Assembly: GCA_015903945.1 (NCBI GenBank)
Contig: JABMDL010000001.1
Span: forward strand, 55,725-119,724
Direction of reading: 5' to 3'
Origin: Nitrospira sp.
GTDB taxonomy: Bacteria > Nitrospirota > Nitrospiria > Nitrospirales > Nitrospiraceae
Length of the DNA: 64,000 bases
Below the pieces are notes generated by a model. The model did not search any database and was not told the origin of the DNA. It worked only from the letters and a program-made list of their open reading frames with translations. Both the position numbers and the translations under genes were made by a program. Positions 61,174-64,000 of this stretch are shown here, in pieces (position 1 is the first letter of the stretch; each line of letters opens with the position of its first letter).

Positions 61174-62595
61174 TCAAGACGGACCGGCTTTCGCGCGTGC
61201 GATCCCCTGCCGTAGACGGATGAGTGTGCGTTCTCGCCCCAAGGCCTCCATGACTTCAAAGAGACCTGGGCTCGCGGTCCGACCGGTGAGGGCGACTCGG
61301 ACAGGCTGGGCCAGTTGGCCCATCTTGATCCCTTCGTCTTCAACCAGTTTTTTGAAACCCTCTTCCCATGACGACTTGGACAAACCTGGGAGGGCCTCGA
61401 ACCGAGCCAGGAGTTTCTGAAGCACCGGCGCCATCGCGGGTGTCAGAAATTTCCTGGCCGCTTCCTCCTCATACATCACCGCCTCGCCGAAATACGGCTT
61501 GACCCACTCGACCATCTCGATGAGCGTCTTCGTTCGTTCCTTGACCAACACGACGAGTTGGGCAAGCCATTCGGCGGCCACCTTTCGAACCTCATCCCCC
61601 AACCCGGCCTGTTCCAGCAAGGGCACCAGCGCCTCGGCAACCTGGCCGGGTGGACTGGTCTTGATATATTCCGCATTCATCCACAGCAATTTGTCGGGAT
61701 TGAAGACGGCTGCCGACGTTTGCACATGATTCCAGGAAAACTTTTCGATCAACTCTTGCCGCGTGAAGATCTCCTGATCGCCATGGGACCAGCCGAGCCG
61801 GACCAGATAGTTCACCATCGCCTCCGGCAGATAACCCATCTCTTTGTACGCCATGATGGAGGTCGCGCCATGGCGCTTCGAGAGCCGGGTCTTGTCCGAT
61901 CCTAGAATCATCGGCAAGTGCCCAAAGCGAGGGATAGGGAACCCCAGCGCCTGGAAGATCGGCACCTGTCGCGGTGTGTTGGTCAGATGGTCATCCCCTC
62001 GAACGACGTGGGTGATCTGCATCAGCGCGTCATCGACCACCACGGAAAAATTATACGTGGGATAGCCATTGGAACGAAGGATGATAAGGTCGTCTAAGAC
62101 GGTATTGTCGAAGACGATCTTGCCCTTAATCAGATCATCGACGACGGTCTGTCCTTCTTGCGGCGCTTTGAAGCGAAGCGCTGCTTCTCCGGTCGGCGTC
62201 GCGATCCCACGGTGACGGCAACGGCCGTCATAGCGGGGTGAGAGACCTTTGGCCTCGGCATCTTTACGCCGAGCCTCTAACTCCTCCGCCTTGCACACAC
62301 ACCAGTACGCCTGGCCCTGTTCGAACAACTTCAGCGCATAACTGCGATATACCTCCATCCGCTCGGTCTGACGGAAGGGGCCTTCGTCCCAGTCGAGCCC
62401 GACCCATCTCATGCCTTCAATGATTGCCTGAATCGATTCCTCAGTCGAACGGCTTTGATCCGTATCCTCGATGCGGAGGATGAATCTCCCAGACTGTTGG
62501 CGGGCGAACAGCCAATTGAACAAGGCTGTACGGACCCCTCCAATATGGAGAAACCCGGTCGGACTCGGAGCAAATCGAACGCGGACTTGCGTCAT
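61174..62595 (-). CDS. gltX: Glutamyl-tRNA synthetase
   Basis: A 473-residue class I synthetase. RFAPSPTGFLHIGGVRTALFNW holds the HIGH equivalent and DKTRLSKRHG the KMSKS loop. YWCVC plus DGRCRH form an E. coli-type zinc site. The C-terminal helical domain binds the anticodon. It lies about 40 bases downstream (minus strand) of nothing but the two tRNA-Gln genes, and about 4.3 kb from tRNA-Glu. Confidence 0.96.
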   Translation of the reverse strand: MTQVRVRFAPSPTGFLHIGGVRTALFNWLFARQQSGRFILRIEDTDQSRSTEESIQAIIEGMRWVGLDWDEGPFRQTERMEVYRSYALKLFEQGQAYWCVCKAEELEARRKDAEAKGLSPRYDGRCRHRGIATPTGEAALRFKAPQEGQTVVDDLIKGKIVFDNTVLDDLIILRSNGYPTYNFSVVVDDALMQITHVVRGDDHLTNTPRQVPIFQALGFPIPRFGHLPMILGSDKTRLSKRHGATSIMAYKEMGYLPEAMVNYLVRLGWSHGDQEIFTRQELIEKFSWNHVQTSAAVFNPDKLLWMNAEYIKTSPPGQVAEALVPLLEQAGLGDEVRKVAAEWLAQLVVLVKERTKTLIEMVEWVKPYFGEAVMYEEEAARKFLTPAMAPVLQKLLARFEALPGLSKSSWEEGFKKLVEDEGIKMGQLAQPVRVALTGRTASPGLFEVMEALGRERTLIRLRQGIARAKAGPS

Positions 62596-62728
62596 GATGA
62601 AGCCGGACGAATGATGGTTTTTGCTGGCATCTCTATAGCATGCACGGAAAAGTGTTGTACAGAATAGACAGTGTCTCGCTCTTTCTTCCGGGCCCGCCTT
62701 CTGCTATGAAGTCGCCATAGGAAGAGGC

Positions 62729-63430
62729 ATGGCGGAACCAACACAGACTGCCAAGGTGCTTTCCGTTACCGATCTGACTCCCAACGTCCGTCAACTGATC
62801 GCTCTCCCAAAGACCCAGAAGCTGTCCTTCCAGCCGGGCCAATGGGTGTCTTTAAAATTGCCGGTCGGAGCAAAACAGCCCCTCAACCGCGCCTATTCCT
62901 TGGCAACTCCGGAATCACCGTCCGGCGAATTGACCCTGGTATTTGACCGGGTCGCACAGGGAGCGGGCTCGGGTTACCTCTACCGGCTTAGGGCCGGCGA
63001 CGAAGTGTCTGTGTCAGGGCCCTACGGCAGTTTCGTACTGCCCAAACTGCTCGATCGGGAATTGCTGTTCGTCACGTACTACACCGGCCTAGTCCCAGTC
63101 AGGTGCATAGTGAAAGCCTTGCATGCCCATCGGGAAACTCCTCCGGTTCTCACGATCGCGGTCGGACCGGCGGAAGACGAGCTGCTCTATCATCAGGAAC
63201 TGCTCTCACTTGCCGTGATGCGTGCCTCATTTCGATACCTGCCTCTCGTGGCGTCGAGTGAAGAGTCGGCTGTGGCATTGACGATCAGCATGCTGCGCCC
63301 GCTGATCGAGGGCAAATCCAAAGTCATCCCGATGCTCTGCGGGAGGAGAGGGTTTGTGCATCCCTTGCGGAGTTGGTTTATGGAAGCGGGCTATGACCGG
63401 AAGGAAGTGAAGACGGAAACGTACGACTAG
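62729..63430 (+). CDS. Ferredoxin-NADP reductase-like oxidoreductase
   Basis: A 233-residue FNR-superfamily protein. The FAD domain (~1-105) has FQPGQWVSLKLPV, NRAYSLATPES (RxYS) and VSGPYGSFVL. In the nucleotide-binding domain the usual GTGIAP loop reads YYTGLVPVRC and the CG(P) motif is CGRRGF, so NAD(P) binding may be altered. It probably passes electrons to or from a ferredoxin; a 2Fe-2S ferredoxin gene converges on it. Confidence 0.8.
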   Translation: MAEPTQTAKVLSVTDLTPNVRQLIALPKTQKLSFQPGQWVSLKLPVGAKQPLNRAYSLATPESPSGELTLVFDRVAQGAGSGYLYRLRAGDEVSVSGPYGSFVLPKLLDRELLFVTYYTGLVPVRCIVKALHAHRETPPVLTIAVGPAEDELLYHQELLSLAVMRASFRYLPLVASSEESAVALTISMLRPLIEGKSKVIPMLCGRRGFVHPLRSWFMEAGYDRKEVKTETYD

Positions 63431-63531
63431 CAGACCGTTCATCGTCAAACGTTATGGGTCATTCGAAACCAGACCGGATGGGGCGGGATTCAAAGCGAAT
63501 GACGATTGGCGCTTGACGGATAACGCACCGG

Positions 63532-63948
63532 TCAATGCCCTTCCCGGACGAGGTTTTTGTTGACCGCCGGAATTTCGACGACGATGTCTGTCGTGCCGTT
63601 GGGCACACACTGGCAACCCAGTCGTGATTGCAGCGTGGTCATCGGCGCTTCATCAAGCTGGTCAAACTCATCATCGGTGCCTTCGTTACAACTGTCGAGT
63701 CCTTGCTTGACCACCACGTGGCAGGTCGAGCAGGCGCAGACCCCTCCGCAGACATGTTCCAAATCCACGCCATTTCCCATGGCGATATCCAGAAGGCTCC
63801 CGGGAAGCCCGGTCTCACCATACGGAATTCTAGCCGGGTCGACGGTCACTTTGGTACTCGCGCCGTCCGGCTGAATATACGTCACAGTAAATGCGGTCTT
63901 GGGAAGCTCGTAGTTGGCTTTTTCAATATAGGGATTTGTCCCGCCCAT
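63532..63948 (-). CDS. 2Fe-2S ferredoxin
   Basis: A 138-residue adrenodoxin/Isc-type ferredoxin. Cluster ligands lie in EHVCGGVCACSTCHV (Cx5Cx2C) and in LGCQC near residue 115. It has a longer N-terminus than Isc Fdx (MGGTNPYIEKANYELPKT). It may serve Fe-S assembly or supply the FNR-like reductase next to it. ATG 63948 follows AGGAACAACGGG. Confidence 0.9.
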   Translation of the reverse strand: MGGTNPYIEKANYELPKTAFTVTYIQPDGASTKVTVDPARIPYGETGLPGSLLDIAMGNGVDLEHVCGGVCACSTCHVVVKQGLDSCNEGTDDEFDQLDEAPMTTLQSRLGCQCVPNGTTDIVVEIPAVNKNLVREGH

Positions 63949-64000
63949 CCCGTTGTTCCTTTCTTCGCAACCTAACCCGACTCTATGTTGACAGGCTAGA

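Noticed and set aside
1-64000. CRISPR arrays, rRNA operons, insertion sequences
   Set aside because: No regularly spaced repeats, rRNA-like sequence or transposase ORF was found; the only mobile enzyme is the tyrosine recombinase.

Overview
The window looks like chromosomal DNA of a GC-rich Gram-negative bacterium, most likely Nitrospira or a close relative in the Nitrospirota. That is an inference from gene neighbourhoods and protein style; no marker rRNA is present. Outer-membrane factors, lipoproteins and periplasmic transglycosylases show a diderm envelope. Most of the DNA is dense housekeeping sequence with many 4-bp gene overlaps.

Layout. 1-10.2 kb: the end of aat, a rhodanese, and a minus-strand operon rny-ymdB-xseA-xseB-tlyA-epimerase. 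A 550-bp ORF-free spacer follows, then zapA, a ZapB-like gene and a Slt-type transglycosylase. 10.3-25.5 kb: rlmN, a two-gene M16 peptidase pair, larE, an F0-only ATP synthase operon (atpI/Z-B-E-F), pabB-pabC, a small transglycosylase, nadB, several small genes and an MsbA-like exporter. 25.5-34.3 kb: maf, dus and a DUF692/MNIO-like enzyme in one operon, then CBS-PilZ, LOG-family, DHH, rhomboid, purK and purE genes.

34.5-43.6 kb holds the most unusual locus: three tandem tolC paralogs, an ABC transporter and an HlyD-type adaptor. They read as one unit away from an NhaR-like LysR regulator and end at a clear terminator. The ABC protein keeps its full fold, but nearly every ATPase motif is destroyed. 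43.6-49.7 kb: rluF and a polyamine-type group (pyruvoyl arginine decarboxylase, agmatinase, a deoxyhypusine-synthase-like enzyme) with an aldehyde dehydrogenase, a zinc-ribbon protein and a DsbA-like protein.

50.15-56.79 kb is a 6.6-kb integrative island in tRNA-Glu(CTC), bounded by a 36-bp direct repeat of the tRNA 3' end. A tyrosine recombinase lies next to the intact tRNA. Cargo includes a Schlafen/AlbA_2-type ATPase, a phosphatase-like protein with Asp where the catalytic Cys should be, an AbrB antitoxin, a DUF433 antitoxin followed by a truncated toxin, a ribbon-helix-helix protein and orphan genes. 56.8-64 kb: glnS, two tRNA-Gln genes and gltX form a Gln/Glu aminoacylation neighbourhood beside tRNA-Glu, with an alcohol dehydrogenase, a 125-bp palindromic repeat, an FNR-like reductase and a 2Fe-2S ferredoxin.
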